From positions 1-64,000 of the forward strand of contig VGZA01000007.1 in NCBI GenBank assembly GCA_016872775.1: a stretch of 64,000 bases of DNA, written 5' to 3'. The position numbers were made by a program, and so were the translations under genes. How positions within the stretch are numbered: position 1 is the stretch's first letter; every line of letters begins with the position of its first letter. This document shows positions 8,922-21,841 of the stretch, piece by piece. Below the pieces are notes generated by a model. That model made no database searches. It was given only the letters and a program-made list of their open reading frames with translations, and was not told the origin of the DNA. The DNA is from Planctomycetota bacterium. Its GTDB lineage: Bacteria > Planctomycetota > Planctomycetia > Pirellulales > Pirellulaceae.

Positions 8922-9629
8922 ATGCAGGAATCGATTGAAACGGAAAGCGACTCCCCCCAACTGGAACAGATGCGGTGGTCTGCCATCCTCGGACTGGCAC
9001 TGGCCGCGTTCTCGTTCCTGGTATTGATTGGGCCGGCCTGGTGGTTTCTCCCGGTTCTGGCGACCGCCTGCTGCGGTCTAGCCCTGTGGGGACTCGACCC
9101 CGAATTACGAGCGCGTCGCCACCGCGTCGTGCCGTTGCTCGGATTATGCCTGTCGCTGTTTATCATCGGTCTGGCCCCGACGGCCCATTTTTCGCGATCC
9201 CGACACCTGGAGAGCCTCTGCAAGAAGTACGGGCGCGAGTGGATCGAAATGGTGATGCGAAAGCAGCTCCACGAGGCGCACCAAATGAGCTTGCCGATGA
9301 ACGGCCGGGCGATTGATCACGACTCGATGTTGGAGCTGTACCGCAGCACGCAACGCATCGACCAGAATTTCATGTCGTTCGAGCAGAACACTGTAGTGCG
9401 ACATCTGGTACTGCTCGGCGAAACCGCGGCCATCGAGTACGAAGGTATGACGGAAGCGCAGAGCAACGACGAATACGATGCGGTAACCCTGCATTATTCG
9501 GTTGTCGGCACCGCCGACGGCGCCGAACGGTCGGTCCCGCTGTCGCTGGTCTTGCGTAGAATGCGGCCGGTTGCCGGGCGCAGCAGCCACTGGGAAGTTC
9601 CCAACTTTGAGATCCGCGAACAGCCCTAG
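8922..9629 (+). CDS. Hypothetical membrane protein
   Basis: The protein has 235 residues and I do not recognise a family. After a short acidic N-terminus there are hydrophobic stretches at about residues 20-42, 45-58 and 72-88 (for example 'SAILGLALAAFSFLVLIG' and 'VVPLLGLCLSLFIIGLA'). A soluble region of about 145 residues rich in charged residues follows. The first two stretches resemble a DUF4190-like hairpin, but the soluble part could be a small alpha/beta domain. It lies between the pilT pair and the MoxR operon, with 156 bp before moxR. It could belong to either unit or neither. Confidence 0.7.
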   Translation: MQESIETESDSPQLEQMRWSAILGLALAAFSFLVLIGPAWWFLPVLATACCGLALWGLDPELRARRHRVVPLLGLCLSLFIIGLAPTAHFSRSRHLESLCKKYGREWIEMVMRKQLHEAHQMSLPMNGRAIDHDSMLELYRSTQRIDQNFMSFEQNTVVRHLVLLGETAAIEYEGMTEAQSNDEYDAVTLHYSVVGTADGAERSVPLSLVLRRMRPVAGRSSHWEVPNFEIREQP

Positions 9630-9785
9630 TTTTGGGTCGGGATCGCACGTGCGTCCCGCACACGATACCGAACCGTCCCCAATCTTTTTCCGCGGGCCGC
9701 GACCTGGCCAACCATCCTTTGCGCACGGGCCTCGTCTGGCGTGCGAACGCCGCAACAAGAGAAGAAAAATCGAGGGACATTCTGG

Positions 9786-10772
9786 ATGACGACCAAACAA
9801 ATCGACGAACAGATCGCGCGCTACTCGCAGGTCTGCACCAGCCTGGTCAGCGAAGTCGGTCGGGCGCTGGTGGGCCAGGAAATGATGGTTTCCCGCCTGC
9901 TGATCGGACTGTTGACGGGCGGGCATGTCCTGTTGGAAGGCGTGCCCGGACTGGCGAAAACGCTGGCGGTGCGCAGCCTGGCTCAGGCGATACAGACGGG
10001 CTTCTCCCGGATTCAGTTTACTCCCGACATGCTGCCGGCGGATGTCATCGGCACCGAAGTATTCAATCCCAAGGAGGCAACTTACAGCGTGAAGCGGGGG
10101 CCTGTATTCTCCAACCTGGTCCTGGCCGACGAGATCAACAGGGCTCCGGCCAAAGTTCAAGCGGCGCTGCTCGAGGCGATGCAGGAGCGGCAAGTGACGA
10201 TCGGAAATCAGACCTTTGCCCTGGTGGAGCCGTTTCTGGTGCTGGCCACGCAGAATCCGATCGAACAAGAGGGTACCTATCCGCTTCCGGAAGCACAGGT
10301 CGATCGGTTCATGCTGAAGATTCTGGTCGGCTATCCAACGCGCGACGAGGAACGAAAAATCGTTGACCGGATGGGGGGCGGCCGGCCGCCGGCAACGCTG
10401 CAGCATGTTTCGACGCCAGAACAGATCCTGGAAGCTCGCGAGGTCGTCGAAAAGATCTGGGCCGACGAAAAAGTCCGCGATTACGTGGTCGATCTGGTGC
10501 GCACTACACGTTCGCCGTCGCAGTGCGGCATCTCCGGACTGGAAGGGATGATCGAAACGGGCGCGAGTCCGCGAGCCTCGATCTACTTGATGAAAGGAGC
10601 CCGGGCGCATGCGTTTCTGCAGGGACGAAGCTACGTCACGCCCCACGATGTCAAGGTGATCGCTCCCGACATCCTGCGGCATCGCGTGGTTCTGACCTAC
10701 GAGGCGGAGGCCGAGGGGAAGACTGCGGATGACATCATTCGCAAGATACTCGACAACGTACCTGTACCTTGA
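9786..10772 (+). CDS. moxR: MoxR-family AAA+ ATPase
   Basis: First gene of a Bat-type operon. MoxR proteins are cytoplasmic AAA+ chaperone-like ATPases that act on von Willebrand A domain partners encoded beside them. Walker A is 'GVPGLAKT' (K58) and Walker B is 'LADEINRAP' (D115, E116); sensor and arginine motifs appear in 'LATQNPIEQEGTYPLPEAQ' and 'DRFMLK'. Start at ATG 9786 gives 328 residues, a normal MoxR size. An in-frame ATG at 9741 would add 15 residues of no similarity. The DUF58 gene follows after 33 bp. Confidence 0.94.
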   Translation: MTTKQIDEQIARYSQVCTSLVSEVGRALVGQEMMVSRLLIGLLTGGHVLLEGVPGLAKTLAVRSLAQAIQTGFSRIQFTPDMLPADVIGTEVFNPKEATYSVKRGPVFSNLVLADEINRAPAKVQAALLEAMQERQVTIGNQTFALVEPFLVLATQNPIEQEGTYPLPEAQVDRFMLKILVGYPTRDEERKIVDRMGGGRPPATLQHVSTPEQILEAREVVEKIWADEKVRDYVVDLVRTTRSPSQCGISGLEGMIETGASPRASIYLMKGARAHAFLQGRSYVTPHDVKVIAPDILRHRVVLTYEAEAEGKTADDIIRKILDNVPVP

Positions 10773-10805
10773 CCATTTCACCTTTCGTTTTGTGACGATG
10801 GCTCG

Positions 10806-11771
10806 ATGCTCGCTCGAGACTTGATCCAGCGTGTTCGCGAAATTCAGATCCATACGGGACGGCAGGTGGCCGACGTCCTGGCTGGTCAGTATGTCTCCGT
10901 GTTTCGCGGTCGCGGCGTGGAATTCGAGGAAGTTCGACCTTACGTGCCTGGCGACGATGTGCGGACGATCGACTGGAATGTGACGGCGCGCATGGGAGAA
11001 CCGTTCGTAAAGCGTTACGTCGAAGAGCGGCAGCTTTCCTTGATGCTGATGGCCGATATTTCGGCTTCCCAGGATTTTGGATCCGGGGGGCGGTCCAAGC
11101 GGGAGGCGGCGGCCGAACTTTGCGCATTGCTGGCCTTTTCCGCGACGCGCAACGACGATAAGGTCGGGCTGACGCTTTTCCACGGCGGAATCGAAAAGTA
11201 CATTCCTGCCCGAAAGGGCCAGCGCCATTCGCTTCGCGTGGTGCGCGAAGTATTGGCGCATGGGACAGACGACCTGGCGACGAACGCGACGAACGTGGGT
11301 CGCCGGGCACGCTGGCTGCCCTGGGGCCGCCGGCGCGCTTGGGCACCGTCCGGGAGACAGGCGACGCATATCGCCGGCGCCATGGAATTCCTGATGTCCG
11401 TGACGACGCGCAAATCCGTCTGCTTCGTGGTCAGCGATTTCCTGGACGATGATTACCTGCCGGCCATGCGGATGGCCAACCGCAAGCACGATGTGATCGC
11501 CGTCCTGATTACGGATCCTCGAGAACTCGAATTTCCGGCCGTCGGTCTGATGCGATTGCAGGATGCCGAGACCGGTCGAAATGTCGCGGTCGACACCGGC
11601 TCCCGACAATTTCGCGATCAGGTGCGCACCTTGGGCAACCAGCGCGTCGAATCGCTGCGACGGGCGTTGGGAGCTTCCAGCATCGACTTCATTCATATCG
11701 ATGCAGCCGGTTCGATTGTGGATCCCCTGGTGAAGTTCTTTCGCATGCGGGAACGGAGAATGCACCGATGA
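10806..11771 (+). CDS. DUF58 domain protein of the MoxR/Bat operon
   Basis: The protein has 321 residues. The conserved DUF58 core is visible at about residues 38-75: 'GVEFEEVRPYVPGDDVRTI', then 'DWNVTARMGEPFVKR', and then a VWA-like segment 'LMLMADISASQDFG' that carries the D-x-S-x-S pattern. DUF58 proteins accompany MoxR ATPases throughout bacteria and are thought to be their VWA-type partners. No membrane segment is visible, so it is cytoplasmic or peripheral. Its stop overlaps the next start by 4 bases (ATGA), which implies translational coupling. Confidence 0.92.
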   Translation: MLARDLIQRVREIQIHTGRQVADVLAGQYVSVFRGRGVEFEEVRPYVPGDDVRTIDWNVTARMGEPFVKRYVEERQLSLMLMADISASQDFGSGGRSKREAAAELCALLAFSATRNDDKVGLTLFHGGIEKYIPARKGQRHSLRVVREVLAHGTDDLATNATNVGRRARWLPWGRRRAWAPSGRQATHIAGAMEFLMSVTTRKSVCFVVSDFLDDDYLPAMRMANRKHDVIAVLITDPRELEFPAVGLMRLQDAETGRNVAVDTGSRQFRDQVRTLGNQRVESLRRALGASSIDFIHIDAAGSIVDPLVKFFRMRERRMHR

Positions 11772-12865
11772 GCCTTCTCCACTTCGTTCGGCGCGCGCCG
11801 TCAAGCGCACGCGCCGCCCCGATCGCCTTCGGCTCGATCACCGCCCTCGCCCTGCTCGTGCCGACCAGCCTGGTGGCTTCATCGGCGAACGACGAGCCCT
11901 TGATTCGCTCGACCGAATCGGGACCGGTGAAGGTCGAATTGCGTCTGGAACCGGCCCGACCAACAATCGGCGACACACTGCTGTTAACGCTTACCGTGAC
12001 GGCCGAGCAAGGGGTGGAACTCCTGATGCCGGAATTCGGAGAGGCACTGGAGCGGTTTACGATTGTTGACTTCGTGCCACGCGAACGCGTGGACGACGCG
12101 CGGCGCACCGTTTCGACCCAGAGGTATCGTCTGCAGCCGCCATCTTCCGGCCGGCAGCTCATTCCACCGATCATGGTCGAATATGTCGATCGTCGACCGG
12201 GCCAGCGATCGGCACCGGAGGGATTGGACGCCTACGAGGTTTTGACGGACCGATTGGAGTTTGAAGTCGGATCGGTACTGCCCGGCGACGGTGAGCTGGA
12301 GTTGCGACCGGCGCTGGGGGAACTCGGCCCACGCGCGGTGCCTTCCGAATCCAAGGGCCGCTTGCTGACAATGATCGTGGCTCTGGTGGCGATCATCGTG
12401 CCGCTGGCGATCTGGGGCGCATTGCGATGGCGTCGTCGTGCGCAGCGGCTGACCGCCTACCAGTTGGCCCGTGCCCGGCTGGATCGGTTACTTGCCAAGC
12501 CATTCCCGGGCCCACAGCAGGTCGATCCGTTCTTTGTCGAACTGTCGGCGATCGTGCGGCGGTACCTGGAGGATCGCTTTGAACTTCGAGCCCCCGAATT
12601 GACGACCGAGGAATTCCTGGTTGCCGTCGGCCAGGCGGGAGCATTTTGCCGGGAAAGTTTCTCGGCGATCTCACCGGAGCACCAGGCGTTGCTCCGCGAA
12701 TTTCTGCGACTGGCAGATCTGGTGAAGTTCGCCGGGATTCAGCCCTCCAACGACGACATTCGGCAATCGATCGATGCCGCGGGAAGGTTCCTCGACGAAA
12801 CCCAACAGAACGCACCGATGGTCGCCGGGATTTCCTTCGATCGTGCACCGGCGAAGGCAGGTTAG
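11768..12865 (+). CDS. DUF4381/BatD-like membrane protein
   Basis: The protein has 365 residues. A hydrophobic N-terminal segment (about 18-40) probably acts as a signal peptide or anchor. A beta-rich extracytoplasmic region ('VKVELRLEPARPTIGDTLL' begins it) resembles the BatD N-terminal repeats. One clear transmembrane helix lies at about residues 202-222 ('MIVALVAIIVPLAIWGALRW'), and a cytoplasmic helical domain follows ('FFVELSAIVRRYLEDRF'), as in DUF4381 proteins. It sits between DUF58 and BatA, overlapping the DUF58 stop by 4 bases and leaving 9 bp before batA. Likely role: membrane scaffold for the MoxR-VWA complex. Confidence 0.75.
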   Translation: MSLLHFVRRAPSSARAAPIAFGSITALALLVPTSLVASSANDEPLIRSTESGPVKVELRLEPARPTIGDTLLLTLTVTAEQGVELLMPEFGEALERFTIVDFVPRERVDDARRTVSTQRYRLQPPSSGRQLIPPIMVEYVDRRPGQRSAPEGLDAYEVLTDRLEFEVGSVLPGDGELELRPALGELGPRAVPSESKGRLLTMIVALVAIIVPLAIWGALRWRRRAQRLTAYQLARARLDRLLAKPFPGPQQVDPFFVELSAIVRRYLEDRFELRAPELTTEEFLVAVGQAGAFCRESFSAISPEHQALLREFLRLADLVKFAGIQPSNDDIRQSIDAAGRFLDETQQNAPMVAGISFDRAPAKAG

Positions 12866-12874
12866 GAGCGCCGC

Positions 12875-13891
12875 ATGGAGTTTCGCGACCCGCTGTTCAT
12901 GATTCTGTTAGTTCTCATTCCGTGGTTGTTCCTGCGCGGCCTGCGGTCACCTAACCTGATTCGCTATTCGTCGTTGGACTTGCTTCGCGGGACGCCTCGA
13001 TCGTTGCGTGCCCGTTTGACATTCCTGCCTTCGCTGCTGAATGCAATGGCGATGGCGTGTATGGTGGTGGCGGTCGCCGGACCGAGAACTCCGAACGCCG
13101 AAACGAAGATCAGCCGTGAGGGCATCGCCATCATGGCGGTTGTTGATCGATCGGGATCGATGCATGCACGCGATCTGGTGAAGAATGACTTGAGTGTCGA
13201 TCGGCTGGCGGTGGTCAAAGACGTCTTTCGGCAGTTTGTGTTGGGCGGGCAGGCCGGTACCGGGCGTCCCGACGACATGATCGGACTGATCGCCTTCGCC
13301 GGCTACGCGGACAGCCTTTGTCCGCTCACATTGGATCATGGGAATCTGATCACGATTGCCGACGATCTGCAGATCGCGCGGCAGAGGGACGAGGACGGAA
13401 CAGCGATCGGTGACGGGCTGGCGCTGGCGGTGGAGCGGATCCGGCAAAGTACGGCGAAATCGAAAGTGATTGTGTTGCTCACCGACGGCGTCAACAACAC
13501 CGGGGTTGTGACTCCCGAACAGGCGGCTGATCTTGCCGCCGCGGAGCAGATTCGGGTCTACTGTATCGGAGCGGGCACGAACGGACTTGCTCCGTATCCC
13601 GTGATCGACCCGTTCAGTGGCCGGGAGAGGCTCGAACCGATCCGCGTGGAAATCGACGACGAGTCGTTGCGCAAACTGGCGGAGAAAACCGGCGGACGAT
13701 TTTTCCGCGCCACCGACAAGGAAGGGCTGGCCCGCGTTTACGCCGAGATCGACCAATTGGAAAAAACGAAAGTTACGGAACAACGTTTTCTGCAGTACAC
13801 GGAACATTATGCCGGCCTGTTGATGGCCGCACTGGGAATGCTTGTTGCCGCGATCGTCGGAGGCGGTACCTGGCTGCGCGCGCTGCCTTGA
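12875..13891 (+). CDS. batA: BatA-like von Willebrand factor A membrane protein
   Basis: The protein has 338 residues. Two hydrophobic segments near the N-terminus ('PLFMILLVLIPWLFLRG' and 'LNAMAMACMVVAVAG') are followed by a VWA domain. Its metal-ion-dependent adhesion site is 'VVDRSGSMHARD' (D91, S93, S95), with the downstream T/D motif in 'VIVLLTDGVNNTG'. A C-terminal helix 'YAGLLMAALGMLVAAIVGG' anchors it again. BatA proteins occur in operons once linked to aerotolerance in Bacteroides; the molecular role remains unclear. 31 bp separate it from the BatB-BatC fusion gene. Confidence 0.92.
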   Translation: MEFRDPLFMILLVLIPWLFLRGLRSPNLIRYSSLDLLRGTPRSLRARLTFLPSLLNAMAMACMVVAVAGPRTPNAETKISREGIAIMAVVDRSGSMHARDLVKNDLSVDRLAVVKDVFRQFVLGGQAGTGRPDDMIGLIAFAGYADSLCPLTLDHGNLITIADDLQIARQRDEDGTAIGDGLALAVERIRQSTAKSKVIVLLTDGVNNTGVVTPEQAADLAAAEQIRVYCIGAGTNGLAPYPVIDPFSGRERLEPIRVEIDDESLRKLAEKTGGRFFRATDKEGLARVYAEIDQLEKTKVTEQRFLQYTEHYAGLLMAALGMLVAAIVGGGTWLRALP

Positions 13892-13922
13892 CCGAGTCGA
13901 CGTGTTCGTAGGGAACGTGATG

Positions 13923-17627
<3,705 letters not shown>

Positions 17628-17630
17628 ACG

Positions 17631-19547
17631 ATGTGGCGGTACGGAAAATCATGGTGGGTCATTTTGATATTATTGTGGGCGATCGGCCTCCGCGGGCGCC
17701 TGCTTCACGGACAGGATGTGCGGCTGCGGGTTGCGGTGCAGGAGCCGCCCTATTATGTGGGCGAGCCCGCGGTAATTCAGTTTACGGTCGACGGTTTCGA
17801 GGAAGGCCCGGAGCCCAGCGTCGCCATCGACAACGGCAGCGGCGAGTTACCGTCGGGACTGCGAGCGAACATCGCGGCAATTAATCCTAGCGTGGTGTCC
17901 CAAGTGATTCAACGCAACGGACAGATCTTCCAAAGCCGGCGCGTTACCTATCAGATCCAGTACGTTGTCACCGCCGATGAACCGGGTGAATACCAGGTCG
18001 GACCGTTTCTTCTATCGCAAGGCACGCTGGAGGGCCGGGCAAAGGCGGTTTCACTCCGCTTCGGAACCGTGCCGATCGATCCGCGAATGCGCATCCGGCT
18101 GACGTTGCCCGAGCGACCGATTTACCCGGATCAACGAGTGCCTGTCGGAGTCGAGTGGTGGTTTGACGGCGAAGTCGAGAACATCCTGAAGCTGGCGATC
18201 TATTCGCCGCTGTTCGACCAATTCCACTTTGCCCCCGATCCTCCCGCGGACCGCAGAAGCTCGCAGTTGCCGATTGACACGAAGGCCGGCCGCCTGGCTT
18301 TGGCGGCCTCGGTGCGTCAGGAGCAGGACGACGACCAGCGATTTGTCGTCTTGTCCGCTCGGCGGACGTTGATCCCGGACAAACCGGGCGAGTATCTTCT
18401 GGGGCCGATCCGGGCCACGGCTCGTCGCGCGACGGAATGGGCTCGGCCTCGATCGCCGTTCGACGATATTGACGATCGCGGTTTCGGAGGCTCGCTGTTG
18501 CGCGGCTTCCTGGACGAACGCCGCCGGCCGTCGCGCACGGAATTAGGTCGAGTCGAAGGCGAACCGTTGCGCGTCACGGTCAAGCCGTTTCCGCAGGAGG
18601 GCCGCCCAGCCAGTTTTGCCGGCGCCGTGGGCAGCGGATTTTCCGTCGATGTGGCGGCCGATCGCACCGTCGTCCGGGTCGGCGATCCGATCGGCCTGCG
18701 GGTTTCCCTTCGTGGCGACGGCAACCTGGAAAACGCCGGATTGCCGAATCTGACCGCCGATGGGGGTATGGACCCGCAGCGTTTTCGCCTGCCGGATGGG
18801 GAACCTCCCGGCGCATTTGCCGACGACACCAAGACGTTTCAGATTTCGGTGCGGGTAACCGACGAAGCGGTTGACGAGATACCCGCACTGTCCTTTTCCT
18901 GGTTCGATCCGCTGACCGAAAGCTACCAGACGGCGCATTCCAAGCCGATTGCGCTGCGAGTGATGCCGGCCCGAGTTGTCTCGGCCAGCGACGTGGTGCG
19001 TTCGAGCGCCGCCGCTTCGACTCCCCATGACGAGTCCAGCGACCAACGTTCCGCATCGGGAAGTCAGGTCGCGAAAGCGGACTCGGCGAGCGACCGCAGC
19101 GCGCTGTTTCTTTTCGGCGCCGAGCTTTCCGTGGAATCCGATCCCGGCATTGTTCTGGGTTCGACGGATGGTTGGCATGAATCGATCGTTTCGCGCCTGC
19201 CGTTGACCCTGTATTTCCTGGGAGCCGTGGCCGTGGCGATCGCCGTCTGGGACCGTCGGCGGACTTCGGTCGATCCGAGGATCACGCATCAACGCAGAGT
19301 CTTGTGCGAACAACGAGCCCGAATCGAACGTGCGCGGGGCCTCGACGCCCGCGCTGCCGCACGCGAGGTCTCAGCCGCGCTGCGTCTGGTCCTGGCGGAA
19401 TCGTCCGACCTGGACCGCGACGCGGCCTCCGAGCTGATTGCCCGTTGCGAATCGATCGAGTACGCGCCTCAGTCAAACGGTGATCGGCCGTTCGACGAAG
19501 CGCTCCTTACTTCCGCGCTGCGTATCACGAATGGTGGTCCAAAGTGA
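17631..19547 (+). CDS. batD: BatD-like protein (oxygen-tolerance family)
   Basis: The protein has 638 residues. The N-terminal hydrophobic segment 'SWWVILILLWAIGLRG' is a signal peptide or anchor, followed by beta-sandwich repeats starting 'VRLRVAVQEPPYYVGEPAV', the BatD pattern of extracytoplasmic domains. A transmembrane helix near 520-542 ('LPLTLYFLGAVAVAIAVWD') leads to a short cytoplasmic helical tail. It starts 3 bp after the BatB-BatC stop and overlaps the next gene by 4 bases. In the known layout BatD faces the periplasm and holds VWA proteins together; here this is inferred from family and position. Confidence 0.87.
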   Translation: MWRYGKSWWVILILLWAIGLRGRLLHGQDVRLRVAVQEPPYYVGEPAVIQFTVDGFEEGPEPSVAIDNGSGELPSGLRANIAAINPSVVSQVIQRNGQIFQSRRVTYQIQYVVTADEPGEYQVGPFLLSQGTLEGRAKAVSLRFGTVPIDPRMRIRLTLPERPIYPDQRVPVGVEWWFDGEVENILKLAIYSPLFDQFHFAPDPPADRRSSQLPIDTKAGRLALAASVRQEQDDDQRFVVLSARRTLIPDKPGEYLLGPIRATARRATEWARPRSPFDDIDDRGFGGSLLRGFLDERRRPSRTELGRVEGEPLRVTVKPFPQEGRPASFAGAVGSGFSVDVAADRTVVRVGDPIGLRVSLRGDGNLENAGLPNLTADGGMDPQRFRLPDGEPPGAFADDTKTFQISVRVTDEAVDEIPALSFSWFDPLTESYQTAHSKPIALRVMPARVVSASDVVRSSAAASTPHDESSDQRSASGSQVAKADSASDRSALFLFGAELSVESDPGIVLGSTDGWHESIVSRLPLTLYFLGAVAVAIAVWDRRRTSVDPRITHQRRVLCEQRARIERARGLDARAAAREVSAALRLVLAESSDLDRDAASELIARCESIEYAPQSNGDRPFDEALLTSALRITNGGPK

Positions 19548-20368
19548 AGCAGTCCGCAGCAATCGCGTTGTTGGCCGTCTGGATGCTTGCCCGCCCCTTG
19601 CCGGTTCGCTCGACGACCGAAGCGGCCGACAGCAGCGCCGAACAACTTCGGAAAGCGGTATGCGAGTACCGCGCGGCCCTCGACGCGCACGAGCGTGACG
19701 AGCGTCTGGCGCGCTTTCGCACCGCCGAGAACCTCTTCCAGCGTCTGATTTCCGGCGACGCGGATCTTCGCGGAGCACGAAGTCCCGCATTGTTCGTCAA
19801 CCTGGGCAACGCGGCGCTGGGAGCGGAGCGGATCGGTGCCGCGATCCTGGCCTACCGACGCGCTCTGCGACTCGACCCACAGCATGTTCGAGCCCAGCAG
19901 AATCTGCAGCATGCGCGGACGCTGCTGCCGGATTGGGTGCCGCTGCCCCGCGAAGACAACTGGGTCGATTCATTGCTCGCGGGCGCGCCGCTCGCACCTC
20001 GTCAATTTTCGATCGCATTGGCCTTCGAGTTCCTGGCGGCCGCACTATGCCTGTCGATCGCCATCCGTTGGAGGATCGGTTGGTTGCGTTCCATCGCCGT
20101 ACTGTTGGCCATCGCCTGGGCTCTTTGCGGTAGCTGGTACCTTTACAAGAACGCAAGACCAGCCTACGAAGGAGCCGTCGTCAACACCGACGATCTGCTC
20201 GCGCGAAGCGCCGATTCGTCACGAGCCCCCGCCCGATTCCCCCAACCCGTGCCGGCCGGAACCGAGGTGGAACTGATGGAAACCCGCGAGGATTGGGCGC
20301 ATGTTCGATTCGCCGACGGGCGGGACGGATGGCTCCCCCGCGGCGCATTGGAAACAATCGACCAATGA
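19544..20368 (+). CDS. batE: BatE-like TPR and SH3 domain protein
   Basis: The protein has 274 residues, starting at GTG 19544, which overlaps the batD stop (GTGA). A signal-like N-terminus is followed by TPR helices ('LFVNLGNAALGAERIGAAIL' and neighbours, residues about 70-130). Two transmembrane segments follow at about 155-177 and 182-202. A C-terminal bacterial SH3 domain closes the protein ('VPAGTEVELMETREDWAHVR' and 'DGRDGWLPRGALE'). This order is the standard BatE layout. It is the last gene of the moxR operon. A long hairpin element follows directly, before a convergent glycosyltransferase gene. Confidence 0.88.
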   Translation: MKQSAAIALLAVWMLARPLPVRSTTEAADSSAEQLRKAVCEYRAALDAHERDERLARFRTAENLFQRLISGDADLRGARSPALFVNLGNAALGAERIGAAILAYRRALRLDPQHVRAQQNLQHARTLLPDWVPLPREDNWVDSLLAGAPLAPRQFSIALAFEFLAAALCLSIAIRWRIGWLRSIAVLLAIAWALCGSWYLYKNARPAYEGAVVNTDDLLARSADSSRAPARFPQPVPAGTEVELMETREDWAHVRFADGRDGWLPRGALETIDQ

Positions 20369-20371
20369 TCA

Positions 20372-20441
20372 GGGGGCGGGAGTCTTTGGCGGCGACGACG
20401 TTTCTGATAGTAAGCTGTTGGCGCCAAAGACTCCCGACCCC
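20372..20441 (-). repeat. Oriented palindromic element, copy A (about 70 bp)
   Basis: Arms 20372-20391 and 20422-20441 pair over 20 bp with one mismatch; the 14 innermost pairs are perfect (GGGAGTCTTTGGCG). The 30-base loop is asymmetric. The element reads on the minus strand when compared with the second copy at 39075-39145, whose loop is nearly identical. It fills the gap between the convergent batE and glycosyltransferase genes. A bidirectional terminator is the simplest reading. Confidence 0.8.
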
Positions 20442-20445
20442 TGCG

Positions 20446-21618
20446 TTATCGCTGCTTCGCGCTTTCCAGCACACGGCGGTAGATGGTGAGCGTGCCTTCG
20501 ACCATGGCCTCGGCCGTAAAATGCTGCCAGGCCCGGTCGTTGGCTCGCAGCGGATCGACTCCTGGAATCGGTAATCCCTCAGCAAGCGCCTGCAGGGCGT
20601 CGCTGACCGCCTCGGCCAACGCAGATGGATTTTGAGGAGGTACCATACGCGCTACCGCCGCGCCGTCGCCGCATGGCCCCACAAGATCGGGAATTCCGCC
20701 GGCGGTGGTCGTGATGATGGGCGTTCCGGCGAACATCGCATCAATCAGTGTGGAACAGAGTCCTTCCTGGACCGACGGCATTACCATCAAGTCAGCCGCT
20801 CGGAGCAGGTCGGGCACGTCCGATCGATAACCCAGAAAGCGAAAAAACGGCTGTAGTTCGAGTCGTGCAACTTCCGTTTCCAATGGGCCTCGCAGTTCGC
20901 CATCGCCCGCACAAACCGCGATGACCTGAGGGAACCGCTTGACGACCGTTTTCAAAGCCGCCAACAGGTCGCGATGGCCCTTGGCCTCGGTGAGTGTCGC
21001 CACCGTGACCAGAAGCAATTTGTCGTCGGCGATTCCCAGGCTGGCCCGACCGCGCCGACGGTCTCCCGAGCTGGCCCGATCCGGATCGACGCCGTCGTGG
21101 ACGATGGTGATCCGGGACCGATCGATACCTGACGCGCAGCAGGCCTCGGCGACGGTAGTGGACACCGGGACGACATGATTGGAAAACCATCGGTAGCGCC
21201 AAGCGGAACGGATTGGAAAATCAACGCGCCGCGCGGCGATACGGGCCGGAATGTTGAGTCCCACGCAGGCCAGGCCACCGCCGGTGAGTGCGTGGGAGTC
21301 GTGCAGGTGAATCACGTCGGGCAACCGCCGCCGCAACGCTGCGCGCATCCGGACGATCGCGGCTGGTCCGCGTCCGCCGCCCGGCAGCTCCTGGACGGAA
21401 AACTCCGCCGACTTCATGCGGATTGAGAATTCCCCTCCCGCGCGAGCGAAAATCAGATTTTCATGTCCCCGAGCGCGCAGGCCTTCACACAACAACCTCG
21501 CCTGCTCTTCTCCGCCATGCCAGCCGCGCTGCGTGCTGACGTGGGCGACGGTCAGTCGACCCGTGGCAGCCGCTCCCGCCGGCAGGTTGCGGGAGTCACC
21601 TTCGTCCATGATGGCCAT
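20446..21618 (-). CDS. Family 4 glycosyltransferase
   Basis: GT-B retaining glycosyltransferase of the GT4 type, about 390 residues and cytoplasmic. The N-terminal acceptor domain starts 'LTVAHVSTQRGWHGGEEQAR'. The C-terminal nucleotide-sugar domain carries 'LLLVTVATLTEAKGHRDLL', 'AVCAGDGELRGPLE' and the E-x7-E motif in 'PSVQEGLCSTLIDAMFAGTP', where the glutamates contact the donor. The frame is open further upstream, but similarity begins near 'RLTVAHVS'. I chose ATG 21618 because AGGA precedes it; ATG 21609 is possible. The sugar and acceptor are unknown. It converges with batE. Confidence 0.87.
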   Translation of the reverse strand: MAIMDEGDSRNLPAGAAATGRLTVAHVSTQRGWHGGEEQARLLCEGLRARGHENLIFARAGGEFSIRMKSAEFSVQELPGGGRGPAAIVRMRAALRRRLPDVIHLHDSHALTGGGLACVGLNIPARIAARRVDFPIRSAWRYRWFSNHVVPVSTTVAEACCASGIDRSRITIVHDGVDPDRASSGDRRRGRASLGIADDKLLLVTVATLTEAKGHRDLLAALKTVVKRFPQVIAVCAGDGELRGPLETEVARLELQPFFRFLGYRSDVPDLLRAADLMVMPSVQEGLCSTLIDAMFAGTPIITTTAGGIPDLVGPCGDGAAVARMVPPQNPSALAEAVSDALQALAEGLPIPGVDPLRANDRAWQHFTAEAMVEGTLTIYRRVLESAKQR

Positions 21619-21841
21619 TCCGATCCTGTTGCTGCTCCGCGGTTCCATGCTCGTTTGCGCGCTCCGTCCCCGGCCAATCTTAGCAAACTTTGCCCGCCGC
21701 GTCTGTTTCGCTTGCCGCGAGACGAGCCGCTGCATCCTCTCGTCATGGCACGTCATCCCGCTTGTCGTCGATTTTGGCCTGCCCGATCGTCGAAGTCCCA
21801 TTGCCGTTCTCGCGCGGACCCGCCGCGCAGGAACCACTCCC

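Noticed and set aside
9144-11810. 888-codon antisense open frame opposite moxR and the DUF58 gene
   Set aside because: Arg/His-rich shadow without recognisable domains; the opposite strand encodes clear MoxR and DUF58 proteins.
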